From the NCBI GenBank assembly GCA_022511075.1, contig JAFLSE010000020.1:1-46002 (forward strand): a DNA stretch of 46,002 nucleotides. The letters are read 5' to 3'. The position numbers and the translations under genes were made by a program. The notes beneath the pieces were generated by a model. The model had not been told where the DNA came from. It worked only from the letters and a program-made list of their open reading frames with translations, and made no database searches. The stretch is from Prevotella sp. GTDB lineage: Bacteria > Bacteroidota > Bacteroidia > Bacteroidales > Bacteroidaceae. Shown here in pieces: positions 10,191-18,152 of the stretch (positions are counted from its first letter, which is position 1; the number at the start of each line of letters is the position of its first letter).

Positions 10191-11528
10191 ATGAACGCTA
10201 AAGAAGTAGTAGAATCACTAAAGCAGAGATTTCCAGGAGAGCCAGAGTATATTCAGGCTGTGAGTCAAGTTCTTCCCACAATTGAAGAGGAATACAACAA
10301 GCACCCCGAGTTTGACAGGGCAAATCTCATTGAGCGTCTTTGCATTCCTGACAGGGTTATCCAGTTCCGTGTGTCTTGGGTTGACGACAAGGGCAAGGTG
10401 AACACCAATATGGGTTACCGTGTACAACACAACAACGTGATTGGTCCTTACAAGGGCGGTATCCGTTTCCACAAGTCAGTGAACCTCGGTATCTTGAAGT
10501 TCTTGGCTTTCGAGCAGACATTCAAGAACTCGCTGACAACATTGCCTATGGGCGGTGGCAAGGGTGGTTCTGACTTCTCTCCACGCGGCAAAAGCGACGC
10601 AGAAGTAATGCGTTTCTGCCAGGCATTTATGACAGAGCTTTACCGCCATATTGGTCCTAATGAGGACGTTCCAGCAGGTGACATCGGTGTAGGCGGACGC
10701 GAGGTTGCATATATGTTCGGTATGTACAAGAAGCTCACACACGAGTGGAGCGGCGTGCTCACAGGTAAGGGTCTGCAGTTTGGTGGTTCACTCATACGTC
10801 CAGAGGCTACTGGTTACGGTACGGTTTACTTCCTCCTCTCTATGCTTGACACACGCAAGATAGACATCAAGGGCAAGACCGTGCTTATCTCCGGTTCAGG
10901 AAACGTGGCACAGTATGCTACAGAGAAGTGTATCGAGCTCGGTGCAAAGGTTCTCACCCTTTCTGACTCTGATGGCTACATCTACGACCCAGACGGTATT
11001 GACCGTGCAAAACTCGACTATGTAATGGAGTTGAAGAACGTAGAGCGCGGACGTATCAAGGAGTATGCAGAGGAATATCCTAACGCAGTATATCACGCAG
11101 GCAAGAGACCATGGGGCGAGAAGGCTGACATTGCTCTGCCATGCGCAACACAGAACGAAATAAACGGCGAGGAGGCTGCAACTCTTGTTGCCAACGGCGT
11201 TATAGCTGTTGCCGAGGGTGCAAACATGCCTTCTACTCCTGAGGCTGTAAAGGCATTCCAGGACGCAAAGATTCTCTATGCACCTGGCAAGGCTTCAAAT
11301 GCCGGTGGTGTGGCTGTATCAGGTCTTGAAATGAGCCAGAACTCAGAGCGTCTTTCATGGACGGCCGAGGAAGTTGACAACCGTCTGAAACTCATCATGG
11401 AGGACATTCACCAGAACTGTGTGAAGTATGGTACACAGGCTGATGGCTATATCAACTACGTGAAGGGTGCAAACGTTGCCGGCTTCATCAAGGTTGCAAA
11501 AGCTATGATGGCTCAGGGAATAGTATAA
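10191..11528 (+). CDS. gdhA: Glutamate dehydrogenase (NADP type)
   Basis: A 445-residue enzyme that interconverts 2-oxoglutarate plus ammonia and glutamate, the main route of ammonia assimilation in Bacteroidales. The N-terminal dimerisation domain contains GPYKGGIRFH and PMGGGKGGSDF, the latter with the catalytic lysine; the Rossmann part has the coenzyme loop SGSGNVAQYA. Length and motifs match the hexameric 440-450 residue class I (GdhA) enzymes. The frame is open back to 10080, but MNAKEVVESLKQRFPGE at 10191 is the family start and lies behind the promoter. Codon use is strongly biased, suggesting high expression. It is monocistronic, with its own terminator. Confidence 0.97.
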   Translation: MNAKEVVESLKQRFPGEPEYIQAVSQVLPTIEEEYNKHPEFDRANLIERLCIPDRVIQFRVSWVDDKGKVNTNMGYRVQHNNVIGPYKGGIRFHKSVNLGILKFLAFEQTFKNSLTTLPMGGGKGGSDFSPRGKSDAEVMRFCQAFMTELYRHIGPNEDVPAGDIGVGGREVAYMFGMYKKLTHEWSGVLTGKGLQFGGSLIRPEATGYGTVYFLLSMLDTRKIDIKGKTVLISGSGNVAQYATEKCIELGAKVLTLSDSDGYIYDPDGIDRAKLDYVMELKNVERGRIKEYAEEYPNAVYHAGKRPWGEKADIALPCATQNEINGEEAATLVANGVIAVAEGANMPSTPEAVKAFQDAKILYAPGKASNAGGVAVSGLEMSQNSERLSWTAEEVDNRLKLIMEDIHQNCVKYGTQADGYINYVKGANVAGFIKVAKAMMAQGIV

Positions 11529-11589
11529 TAAGACAGGCGTTTCGACACAAATACTCTCATGAGGCTACGAAAGTAGTTTCAATAAGTAA

Positions 11590-11630
11590 TGAAAGTAGTT
11601 TCGATGGTTATCGAGACTACTTTCATTTTT
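11590..11630 (+). terminator. gdhA terminator
   Basis: A 15-bp stem (11590-11604 with 11611-11625, one G-U pair, six-base loop) is followed by five T. A nearly identical copy of the 5' arm stands just upstream at 11568-11581 and could compete for the same 3' arm. Confidence 0.8.
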
Positions 11631-11690
11631 CTACCTTTATTGTATATAGAAGAGAAGTCTTATATTTATTGGTGTTTCTTACCGAATTTG

Positions 11691-11764
11691 TGACCCCGAT
11701 GGGATTCAAACCCATGACCTTCAGAACCGGAATCTGACGCTCTATTCAGCTAAGCTACAGGGCC
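11691..11764 (-). tRNA. tRNA-Arg (anticodon CCG)
   Basis: A 74-base cloverleaf on the minus strand. The acceptor stem pairs GGCCCTG with CGGGGTC (two wobble pairs); the D stem pairs GCTT with GAGC; the anticodon stem TCAGA/TCTGA holds the loop TTCCGGT, giving anticodon CCG, which reads CGG (Arg); and the T arm has TTTGAATC. The discriminator base is A. CCA is not encoded. It stands alone in a 360-base gap between two plus-strand genes, pointing the other way. No integrase or duplicated tRNA end was seen nearby. Confidence 0.93.
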
Positions 11765-11820
11765 AATCATCTGCAAAGGTAGTGCTTTTTTTTGAAATGA
11801 CATAATGTTTGAAAGAAAAG

Positions 11821-11852
11821 TTTGTTGTTTCGGAATAAAAACGTTACCTTTG
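11821..11852 (+). promoter_or_regulatory. Promoter of the UPF0237-UPF0210 operon
   Basis: TTTG at 11821-11824 and TACCTTTG at 11845-11852 with a 20-base spacer, 37 bases before the ATG. Near-consensus. Confidence 0.7.
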
Positions 11853-11889
11853 CAAGGAAATTATATAATAAACAAACAAAATGTAAGGA

Positions 11890-12162
11890 ATGAATAAAGC
11901 TATTATTACAGTGGTGGGAAAGGACACCGTGGGCATCATCGCAAAGGTGTGTACATATTTGGCGGAGAACAAGATTAATATCCTTGATATATCGCAGACG
12001 ATAGTGCAGGGCTATTTCAATATGATGATGATTGTGGACTTTAGCAATGTTGACTCTACGTTTGACAGCGTCAACAACAGTCTTGTGCAGATAGGCGAGG
12101 GTATGGGAGTGCAGATAAAATGCCAGCGTGAGGAAATTTTCGATAAGATGCATAGGATATGA
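11890..12162 (+). CDS. ACT domain protein, UPF0237 family
   Basis: A 90-residue protein that is a single ACT domain: [20 protein letters not shown] is the first strand and helix of the fold, with the glycine at the ligand-binding turn, and [21 protein letters not shown] closes it. ACT domains bind amino acids or other small ligands and act as sensors, here as a free-standing unit similar to the first half of GcvR. It overlaps the UPF0210 gene by four bases (ATGA); this pairing is conserved across many bacteria, so the two proteins probably work together. The ligand is unknown. Confidence 0.9.
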   Translation: MNKAIITVVGKDTVGIIAKVCTYLAENKINILDISQTIVQGYFNMMMIVDFSNVDSTFDSVNNSLVQIGEGMGVQIKCQREEIFDKMHRI

Positions 12163-13523
12163 TAAATATAGCAGAGGTCCAGGAGACCAATATGATGATA
12201 GAGCAGGAGAATCTCGATGTCCGTACTATAACGATGGGCATTAACCTGCTCGACTGTGCCGACGGCAGTCTTGAAAAGACGTGCGAAAACATATATGGAA
12301 AGATAACAAGGCTTGCGGGAAATCTGGTAAAGACGGGTGAGGATATCTCCCGTGAGTTTGGCATCCCCATTGTAAACAAGCGCGTCAGTATCACTCCCAT
12401 TTCGCTTGTGGGTAGTGCATGTTGCAACACATCTGACGATTATGTGAAGATTGCGCATACACTCGACCGTGCTGCAAAGACCGTAGGCATTAACTTCCTC
12501 GGTGGTTACAGTGCGGTGGTGTCGAAGGGTATGACAGCGAGCGACGAACTACTTATTCGCTCAATACCAAAGGCAATGGCACAGACCGATTTTATATGTT
12601 CGTCGGTGAACGTGGGAAGCACAAAGACGGGCATCAATATGGATGCGGTTAGGCTCATTGGTGAGATTGTGCGTGAGACGGCTGTGGAGACAAAGGAGCG
12701 CGACTCTATTGGTTGTGCAAAACTTGTAGTGCTTTGCAATGCGCCTGATGACAATCCTTTTATGGCAGGTGCTTTTCACGGCGTTACCGAGGAAGATGCT
12801 ATAATAAATGTAGGCGTGAGCGGTCCGGGAGTAGTGAAGCACGTTTTGCAGAACATTCGTGGCGAGAGTTTCGAGGTGTTGTGCGAAACGATAAAAAAGA
12901 CAGCCTTCAAGATAACCCGTGTCGGTCAACTCGTGGCACAGGAGGCATCGGCACGTCTCGGTGTGCCTTTTGGCATTATTGACCTTTCGCTTGCGCCGAC
13001 CCCTGCCATCGGTGATTCCGTTGCCGACATTCTTTGCGAGATAGGACTGGAGCATGCAGGTGCTCCCGGCACTACGGCAGCACTTGCCTTGCTCAACGAC
13101 CAAGTTAAGAAAGGCGGAGTAATGGCATCGTCGTATGTGGGTGGATTGAGTGGTGCGTTTATCCCCGTGAGCGAGGACCAGGGTATGATTGATGCCGTGG
13201 AGGCAGGTGCGTTGACGATAGAGAAATTGGAAGCAATGACTTGTGTGTGCTCCGTGGGGCTCGATATGATTGCCATTCCTGGCGATACACCTTGCACTAC
13301 CATTGCCGGCATCATTGCCGACGAAAGCGCCATTGGAATGATCAACCAAAAGACCACGGCGGTGCGTATCATTCCTGTGATAGGCAAGGGAGTGGGCGAC
13401 AGCGTTGAGTTTGGTGGCTTGCTCGGACACGCTCCGATAATGCCTGTCAACAAGTTTGGTTGTGCCGATTTTATAAATCGCAAGGGTAGGATACCTGCTC
13501 CGATACACTCATTTAAGAACTGA
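12159..13523 (+). CDS. UPF0210 family (PFL-like, formerly DUF711) protein
   Basis: A 454-residue cytoplasmic protein of the UPF0210 family, usually named PFL family protein because its fold recalls the pyruvate formate-lyase barrel. Recognisable stretches are [15 protein letters not shown] at the N-terminus, [13 protein letters not shown], and [13 protein letters not shown] near the C-terminus. I see no glycyl-radical motif of the PFL type (RVSGY), so enzymatic radical chemistry cannot be claimed. The ATG overlaps the stop of the ACT-domain gene, which argues for a regulator/effector pair controlled by an amino-acid-like ligand (inference). No terminator is evident before the next gene, 79 bases on. 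Confidence 0.9.
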   Translation: MINIAEVQETNMMIEQENLDVRTITMGINLLDCADGSLEKTCENIYGKITRLAGNLVKTGEDISREFGIPIVNKRVSITPISLVGSACCNTSDDYVKIAHTLDRAAKTVGINFLGGYSAVVSKGMTASDELLIRSIPKAMAQTDFICSSVNVGSTKTGINMDAVRLIGEIVRETAVETKERDSIGCAKLVVLCNAPDDNPFMAGAFHGVTEEDAIINVGVSGPGVVKHVLQNIRGESFEVLCETIKKTAFKITRVGQLVAQEASARLGVPFGIIDLSLAPTPAIGDSVADILCEIGLEHAGAPGTTAALALLNDQVKKGGVMASSYVGGLSGAFIPVSEDQGMIDAVEAGALTIEKLEAMTCVCSVGLDMIAIPGDTPCTTIAGIIADESAIGMINQKTTAVRIIPVIGKGVGDSVEFGGLLGHAPIMPVNKFGCADFINRKGRIPAPIHSFKN

Positions 13524-13602
13524 ATAGGTTACAAATTGGCAGACTTTTCGTCTATATATAAACAAATGTATACAATATTATATAATAAATGTATAGAAAC
13601 AA

Positions 13603-14472
13603 ATGAAAAATAGAATAACAATAACAATATTATGGCTCGTTGCCTTGATGATGTTGCCGCAGTTTGGCTGGGCACAGCAATATAAGGTGGGAGCATGTGA
13701 CTGGATGATGCTTAAAAGGCAGAAGTTGGGAGAGTTCCAGTTGGCGCACGACATTGGTTGCGACGGTATAGAGATGGATATGGGAGGTCTTGGCAGACGC
13801 GACTCCTTTGACAATAAGATGCGCGATGCTGTTCAGGCTGCACGCTTTAAGTTTGTTGCCGACAGTCTTAACATCGAGGTTGGTGCAGTGGCAATGTCGG
13901 GTTTCTACGGGCAGTCGCTCATAAAGAAAGACTCTTATATGTGGCTGGCAGAAGACTGTCTTAACACTATGGACATATTCGGTGCTAAGGTGGCGTTCCT
14001 TCCGCTTGGTGGCTGTGGCAACGATGTCTACGACGACGCGGCTATGCGTAGCGAACTTGTGAAGCGTCTGCACGCCATTGGTGAAATGGCACACAAGCGC
14101 GGCAAGGTGATAGGAATTGACACACCGTTTGATGCTGCCGGCAACAAGAAACTGTTGAAAGAGATTGACAGCGAGGGAATAAAGATTTTCTACAAGTGGC
14201 AGACACAGACCGAGGCAGGGCGCGACGTGTGCAAGGATATGAAGGCACTCGGTGCAAAGAACATCTGTGCCATTCACAGCAGCAACAGCGACGGACAGTG
14301 GCTGCGCAACGACAAGAAGATAGACGTGAAGGCGATACGCAAGATGCTTGACAAGATGAAGTGGAGCGGTTGGCTGTTCGTGGAGCGCAGTCGTGATACC
14401 ACACAAGTGAGAAACGTGAAACTGAACTACGGCGAGAATGTAAAATATCTAAAAGAAATATTTGGAAAATGA
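13603..14472 (+). CDS. Exported sugar phosphate isomerase/epimerase-like TIM-barrel protein
   Basis: A 289-residue protein with a Sec signal peptide ending near GWAQQ (residue 25) and a xylose-isomerase-like TIM barrel (AP_endonuc_2 family). Visible barrel strands include IGCDGIEMDMGG, IEVGAVAMSGFYG, AKVAFLPLGG, GKVIGIDTP, NICAIHSSNSDG and WSGWLFVERSRD. The usual metal-binding residues are only partly present (Glu in GIEMD, His in CAIHSS, Glu in FVERS), so catalysis is uncertain. Secreted members of this family are common in Bacteroidetes glycan loci. It overlaps the DUF3826-like gene by four bases (ATGA), so the two are translationally coupled. Substrate unknown. Confidence 0.85.
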   Translation: MKNRITITILWLVALMMLPQFGWAQQYKVGACDWMMLKRQKLGEFQLAHDIGCDGIEMDMGGLGRRDSFDNKMRDAVQAARFKFVADSLNIEVGAVAMSGFYGQSLIKKDSYMWLAEDCLNTMDIFGAKVAFLPLGGCGNDVYDDAAMRSELVKRLHAIGEMAHKRGKVIGIDTPFDAAGNKKLLKEIDSEGIKIFYKWQTQTEAGRDVCKDMKALGAKNICAIHSSNSDGQWLRNDKKIDVKAIRKMLDKMKWSGWLFVERSRDTTQVRNVKLNYGENVKYLKEIFGK

Positions 14473-15116
14473 AAAGAATGATTTTGGCTGCCGTTGCAGC
14501 AATGATGACCATGGGCGCAGCCCAAGCCGTGGAACTTGACAGTGTTGGCAGGAAAGCTGACTATGTGCAAAGCATCGTAAGCAGAGCACAGAAGTGTACG
14601 GATGCCCTCGGTATCACAGGTACTACTCGTGGTGACGAGGTGTTGAAGATTGTGGCAAACCGTTATTTCGCACTTAATGACATTTATACAGAGCGCGACA
14701 GTGTCATAGCTGTGGCAAAGCAGTTACAGGGCAAGGAGAAGCAGGCGTTGATGGAAGCTGCCGAGGCAAAGAAGGACTCAAAGCTCTACCGCAGCCATTT
14801 CGGTTTCGTTGCCGACCTTTCTATCTTCCTTAACGACAGCGAGATTGTGACAGTGAAGGATGTTATGACTTTCGGAGTGGTAAAGGTTACATACGATGCC
14901 TACAACGATATGATTCCTACACTGAAGGAAGAGGAAAAAGTGCAGATTCTCGCTTGGCTCAAGGAGGCGCGCGAACTTGCAATGGATGCAGAAAGTTCTA
15001 ACAAAAAGCATGAGACATTCAAGAAATACAAGGGAAGAATAAACAACTATCTCAGCGCACGTGGCTATGACATAACCAAGGAGCGCGAGGCATGGGAAAA
15101 ACGACTACGGCAGTGA
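14469..15116 (+). CDS. Exported DUF3826-like protein
   Basis: A 215-residue protein with a signal peptide ending near AAQAV (residue 20), then an almost entirely helical, charged sequence (RKADYVQSIVSRAQKCTDAL, RYFALNDIYTERDSV, AWLKEARELAMDAESSNKKH). It resembles the Bacteroidetes DUF3826 family, often found beside pectin or hemicellulose genes; function unknown. It is coupled to the isomerase-like gene by an ATGA overlap, so both probably act in the periplasm on the same process. A large imperfect inverted repeat begins exactly at its stop codon. Confidence 0.75.
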   Translation: MKRMILAAVAAMMTMGAAQAVELDSVGRKADYVQSIVSRAQKCTDALGITGTTRGDEVLKIVANRYFALNDIYTERDSVIAVAKQLQGKEKQALMEAAEAKKDSKLYRSHFGFVADLSIFLNDSEIVTVKDVMTFGVVKVTYDAYNDMIPTLKEEEKVQILAWLKEARELAMDAESSNKKHETFKKYKGRINNYLSARGYDITKEREAWEKRLRQ

Positions 15117-15218
15117 TTGGTTGTTAGTGTCCAGTGTTTGGCGGTTATTTTTTGTAATGGATTAGTAGGAAACAAATGTTTAGACAATCACTGAACGCCT
15201 GACACTAATAGCCAATCA
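15114..15218. repeat. Inverted repeat spanning the stop codon of the DUF3826-like gene
   Basis: Bases 15114-15131 and 15201-15218 are 18-base arms that pair in RNA with only two G-U wobbles, around a 69-base interior. The motif TTAGTGTCCAGTGTTT (15124-15139) recurs in variant form in the 17.37-17.90 kb island. There is no T tract directly after the 3' arm. Confidence 0.6.
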
Positions 15219-15237
15219 TTTTACAATCCCCATTAAC

Positions 15238-15278
15238 AAAGGGAACAGCGAGGATTTCAAAACTTCTGTTCCCTTTTT
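15238..15278 (+). terminator. Terminator of the isomerase-DUF3826 operon
   Basis: AAAGGGAACAG (15238-15248) pairs with CTGTTCCCTTT (15266-15276), an 11-bp stem with a 17-base loop ending in a T run. Confidence 0.8.
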
Positions 15279-15335
15279 CAGTTTTATTGACGAAAGTGTA
15301 AATTTTGTTAAACATTCATATTTCCTTAACATTTT

Positions 15336-15367
15336 TTTGTGTGTTTGTATAATTATTTGTACCTTTG
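15336..15367 (+). promoter_or_regulatory. Promoter of the LruC-like lipoprotein gene
   Basis: TTTG (15336-15339) and TACCTTTG (15360-15367), spacer 20 bases, 67 bases before the ATG. Confidence 0.7.
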
Positions 15368-15434
15368 CCCCAAGTTATAAAAAAAGGACAGACAAATCAA
15401 ATAACATCAATTTATAAATTAAAAACAAAATTTT

Positions 15435-17195
15435 ATGGAAAAAAACATCAAGAGAATGTCATTTGCTGCTTTGGCAGCACTTGCAATGGTTTCTTGTAGC
15501 AACCATGATGAATGGATGACCTATGAGGAATTCCAAGCTGCTAAGTACGACGCAGCGTTTGTACAGAAGTATGGTAATATTGATCCAAACCACACTTGGG
15601 GATTTAGCAGTGTAGGAACACGTGCTGTGACACGCTCCGTATTCACTGAAACTTGGGATGGTGTTCACGCTAATTGCAAATTTGACGATAGCGTGTTTGA
15701 TATGGATGTACCTTCAGGCGCAGTTGACCTCACAAAGGGTAACTTTACGGATGCAGAGAAGAAAGCTGCCGCATTCTATATTAAAGGTAATGGTGACTTT
15801 AATGCACCATTTAACTTCCCTGCTGGTTGTAAGATTTATATTTCAGGAACAGTAACTTCATTGAGTGCCAATTATGATGGTAAGGTGACATTCTATAATA
15901 CAGGTACATTCACTTTTACCGGAGCAACTGCTGCTCGTCATACTGTTATCAATACTGGAACTTTGACAGTTACAGACTATGCTAATATTGGTGATGTATA
16001 TAATAAAGGTACTCTTGTTTTAGAGCGCGGACATAACCAGTGGTGGCCAAACGAAGGCGGTACTGCTGATATTCCTAATGATATGCACATTTATAGCAAT
16101 GGTGAAGGTTCTGTGATGATGCCTGACGGTGGTGACTTGAAAGCTGTTTGTGATATTCATGGTACTCTTACTGTAGGTAACAGAGATCAGGGAATTGTAA
16201 AGAACGTTAAGATTCAGAACGGTACAAGGAAGTATATTTGTGGTATAGATGCCACTGGTACTGTAGAGAATGTTGACGGCGCGCTTGAGACTTCTTATAT
16301 CAAGGCTGATTTATTCACGTTTGATGGTAATCCAATTTACTTGTTACCTGGCGGTCATGTAGATGTTACTACCTTGAAGGTGATTAATAGCGGTTGTCAT
16401 TTCTATGGTGCTACTGGCTCTAACGGTCTTATTGAGGCAGTTAATTATGAGTTCGGCAACAAGAACGATTTTACCCATACCTTTAGCAACAATATCTATT
16501 TCAAGGTTAAGGGTGGTACGATCAAAGTTGACAACTGCTATGCGCATGGACAGTCTGAAGGCACTTATGCAACCGTTGAGGCCTATCTGGCAAACACTGC
16601 TGATGAATTTGATTTGGCAAAAGACCGTATAAATGCTGGCAATGCTACAGGTTCTCCTGCTTGTGGTGAGCCTTGGACAGTAGGTAAGACAAACGAGGAC
16701 GTAATCATTGATCAGGGTCGTGTATTCTGTGAGGACTTGGGCTCAATCGGTGACTTTGACTTCAACGATGTAGTGTTCGATGCATATATCTACAAGAGTG
16801 GTAAGGTAGAAATCACTTTGTTGGCTGCTGGAGGTATCTTGCCAATCACAGTTGCTGGTGAGGATGTACACGCACTTCTTGGAGAAGGTATGGTAAATAC
16901 AGGTGCTGGTCCTACACATGATCCTGTTACAATCACTACATCAGGTTATGAAACCATTAATGATATTCCAGTAGTTGTTAGCCAGACTGATAATGCTGGT
17001 AAGAATATGGATATCCTTTTGAAAACAGAGATAGGTAAGGCTCCTCAGAAGATTTGTGTACCTGTTGGCACAAAATGGCTCAAGGAGTATAAAGATATTA
17101 GCGATGGTTATTCTTCGTTCAAGTCTTGGGTTTCTAACAGTTCTGTAAAGGCTTTCGAACAAGGAGTTGTAGAGCATTTGTATATTGCTGAATAG
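15435..17195 (+). CDS. LruC domain-type surface lipoprotein
   Basis: A 586-residue protein with a lipoprotein signal (ALAMVSC, Cys21), so likely exported and possibly surface exposed. After the lipid anchor comes the stretch QKYGNIDPNHTWGF, common to Bacteroidales proteins with an LruC (or DUF4842-like) C-terminal domain. Residues about 130-400 are rich in short Thr/Gly/Asn strands (YDGKVTFYNTGTFTFTGAT, HTVINTGTLTVTDYANIG), as in a right-handed beta helix. The C-terminal domain opens at Cys432 with CEDLGSIGDFDFNDVVFD, whose DFDFND is a probable calcium site. No enzyme motif is seen; an adhesin or carbohydrate-binding role is likely. It is monocistronic, with its own promoter and a strong terminator. 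Confidence 0.82.
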   Translation: MEKNIKRMSFAALAALAMVSCSNHDEWMTYEEFQAAKYDAAFVQKYGNIDPNHTWGFSSVGTRAVTRSVFTETWDGVHANCKFDDSVFDMDVPSGAVDLTKGNFTDAEKKAAAFYIKGNGDFNAPFNFPAGCKIYISGTVTSLSANYDGKVTFYNTGTFTFTGATAARHTVINTGTLTVTDYANIGDVYNKGTLVLERGHNQWWPNEGGTADIPNDMHIYSNGEGSVMMPDGGDLKAVCDIHGTLTVGNRDQGIVKNVKIQNGTRKYICGIDATGTVENVDGALETSYIKADLFTFDGNPIYLLPGGHVDVTTLKVINSGCHFYGATGSNGLIEAVNYEFGNKNDFTHTFSNNIYFKVKGGTIKVDNCYAHGQSEGTYATVEAYLANTADEFDLAKDRINAGNATGSPACGEPWTVGKTNEDVIIDQGRVFCEDLGSIGDFDFNDVVFDAYIYKSGKVEITLLAAGGILPITVAGEDVHALLGEGMVNTGAGPTHDPVTITTSGYETINDIPVVVSQTDNAGKNMDILLKTEIGKAPQKICVPVGTKWLKEYKDISDGYSSFKSWVSNSSVKAFEQGVVEHLYIAE

Positions 17196-17231
17196 AATTA
17201 GATTCTTTTTTATAACATTTTTATAATATTT

Positions 17232-17268
17232 GGACTTCCTCAGATGTGAATCTGAGGAAGTCCTTTTA
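17232..17268 (+). terminator. Strong terminator after the LruC-like gene
   Basis: A perfect 13-bp stem (17232-17244 with 17251-17263) with a six-base loop TGTGAA, followed by TTTT. Confidence 0.9.
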
Positions 17269-17324
17269 TATATAAATATTCGTATATATAGATTATGGCA
17301 TAAAAGAGAGATTACTACGAGGTG

Positions 17325-17935
17325 CCTCCGGAGGTTTTTAAGTTTCCCTTTTCATAGTGATTAGATTTTAGTGTTTAGTGATTAGTGTTCAGTGATTAGT
17401 GAGGCGATTTTATGTAATCATTTCAAAGAGCGCTCTCTTTCGCGATTGATGTGTGCAAAGGTACTGCAAGTTTCTGCTAAAGCCAAAAATCGGTATCCCG
17501 TAACTTGTAAAAATCTGTTAACAAAATAGCATCTTCGCCTTAAAAGATGTAAACCGCCTTTTCTTTGGTGTTCAGCCAGACAACCAACTAAACACTGAAC
17601 ACTAATCACTTATAACTAATCAGTCTCGATTGCCAACGCATATAGGAGCGATGCCCATCGCTTGCCGTTTCGATGCCCATCGTACATAGGTTCGTGCGCC
17701 AATGAAGTTAAGTGCGTTAAATCACGAAAAAGTGACAATGACAAGTGACAAAGTGACATTAAGGTGGTTTGCACTTATAGGGAGGAGGCGCATCCTAATA
17801 GCCTATAATAATATATAATATATATTATATATTATTATAGAATTATATTACTTACAATCCTTAACTAAGTACTAATCACTAAACGCTGAATACTGGAAAA
17901 AGCTTAATGTCACTTTGTCACTTGTCATTTTGTCA
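17325..17935. repeat. Repeat-rich intergenic island with nested inverted repeats
   Basis: Between the terminator and the next gene lie about 700 bases without a supported gene but full of ordered repeats: CCTCCGGAGG palindrome plus T run (17325-17339); TTAGTG-type repeats (17365-17402) whose 18-base piece 17377-17394 returns inverted at 17593-17610; two copies of CGATGCCCATCG (17649-17660, 17671-17682); a perfect 27-base inverted repeat (17737-17763 and 17903-17929); and, inside it, a perfect 38-base A/T palindrome (17803-17840). A third variant of the TTAGTG motif stands inverted at 17871-17894. No transposase and no target-site duplication was recognised; a MITE or REP-like family is the closest known type. 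Confidence 0.7.
17803..17840. repeat. Perfect 38-bp A/T palindrome
   Basis: The sequence starts CTATAATAATATATAATA and reads the same on both strands with no loop; only the two end pairs are G/C. It lies roughly midway between the 27-base inverted arms at 17737-17763 and 17903-17929 and could extrude as a cruciform. Confidence 0.85.
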
Positions 17936-17971
17936 CATATTTTGTTGATATTTATTAAAAAATATACGTAT

Positions 17972-18109
17972 ATGAATAATAAGAAACTTATAAGATTGGC
18001 AAAAGCAGACCTTCACAGAATCGTAAAAGAGTCTGTGAATAAGGTATTGAGAGAGGGAGTGTATAATGGTACAGGGCACTATTCCGGCTCAAATGGTACA
18101 TCGCGATAA
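17972..18109 (+). CDS. Small basic protein, unknown function
   Basis: A 45-residue protein opening MNNKKLIRLAKADLHRIVKE and continuing SVNKVLREG, then a Gly/Ser/Asn-rich tail. The first 30 residues form one amphipathic basic helix. Very similar openings (KKLIRLTESDLHRIVKESVN-like) recur in small Bacteroidetes and phage-associated proteins, from memory of the group; function unknown. The frame extends upstream to 17915, but that part reads through the 27-base repeat arm and the ATG at 17972 gives the recurring N-terminus. It ends 44 bases before the convergent recN stop. Confidence 0.6.
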   Translation: MNNKKLIRLAKADLHRIVKESVNKVLREGVYNGTGHYSGSNGTSR

Positions 18110-18152
18110 ACCACTTAATAAGTGCCAACTGCTGTGTTATTGCCGATTTAAA

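Noticed and set aside
11691..11764. tRNA-Arg as an attachment site of an integrated element
   Set aside because: No integrase, no duplicated 3' end, and conserved genes on both sides.
12561..13508. 315-codon open frame on the minus strand
   Set aside because: Antisense to the UPF0210 gene, full of His/Cys/Arg, no domain pattern.
12159..13523. Glycyl-radical enzyme
   Set aside because: The family name suggests pyruvate formate-lyase, but no glycyl-radical loop is present near the C-terminus and no activase gene lies nearby.
17325..17935. CRISPR array
   Set aside because: Repeats are inverted, of different lengths and not regularly spaced; no cas genes in the window.
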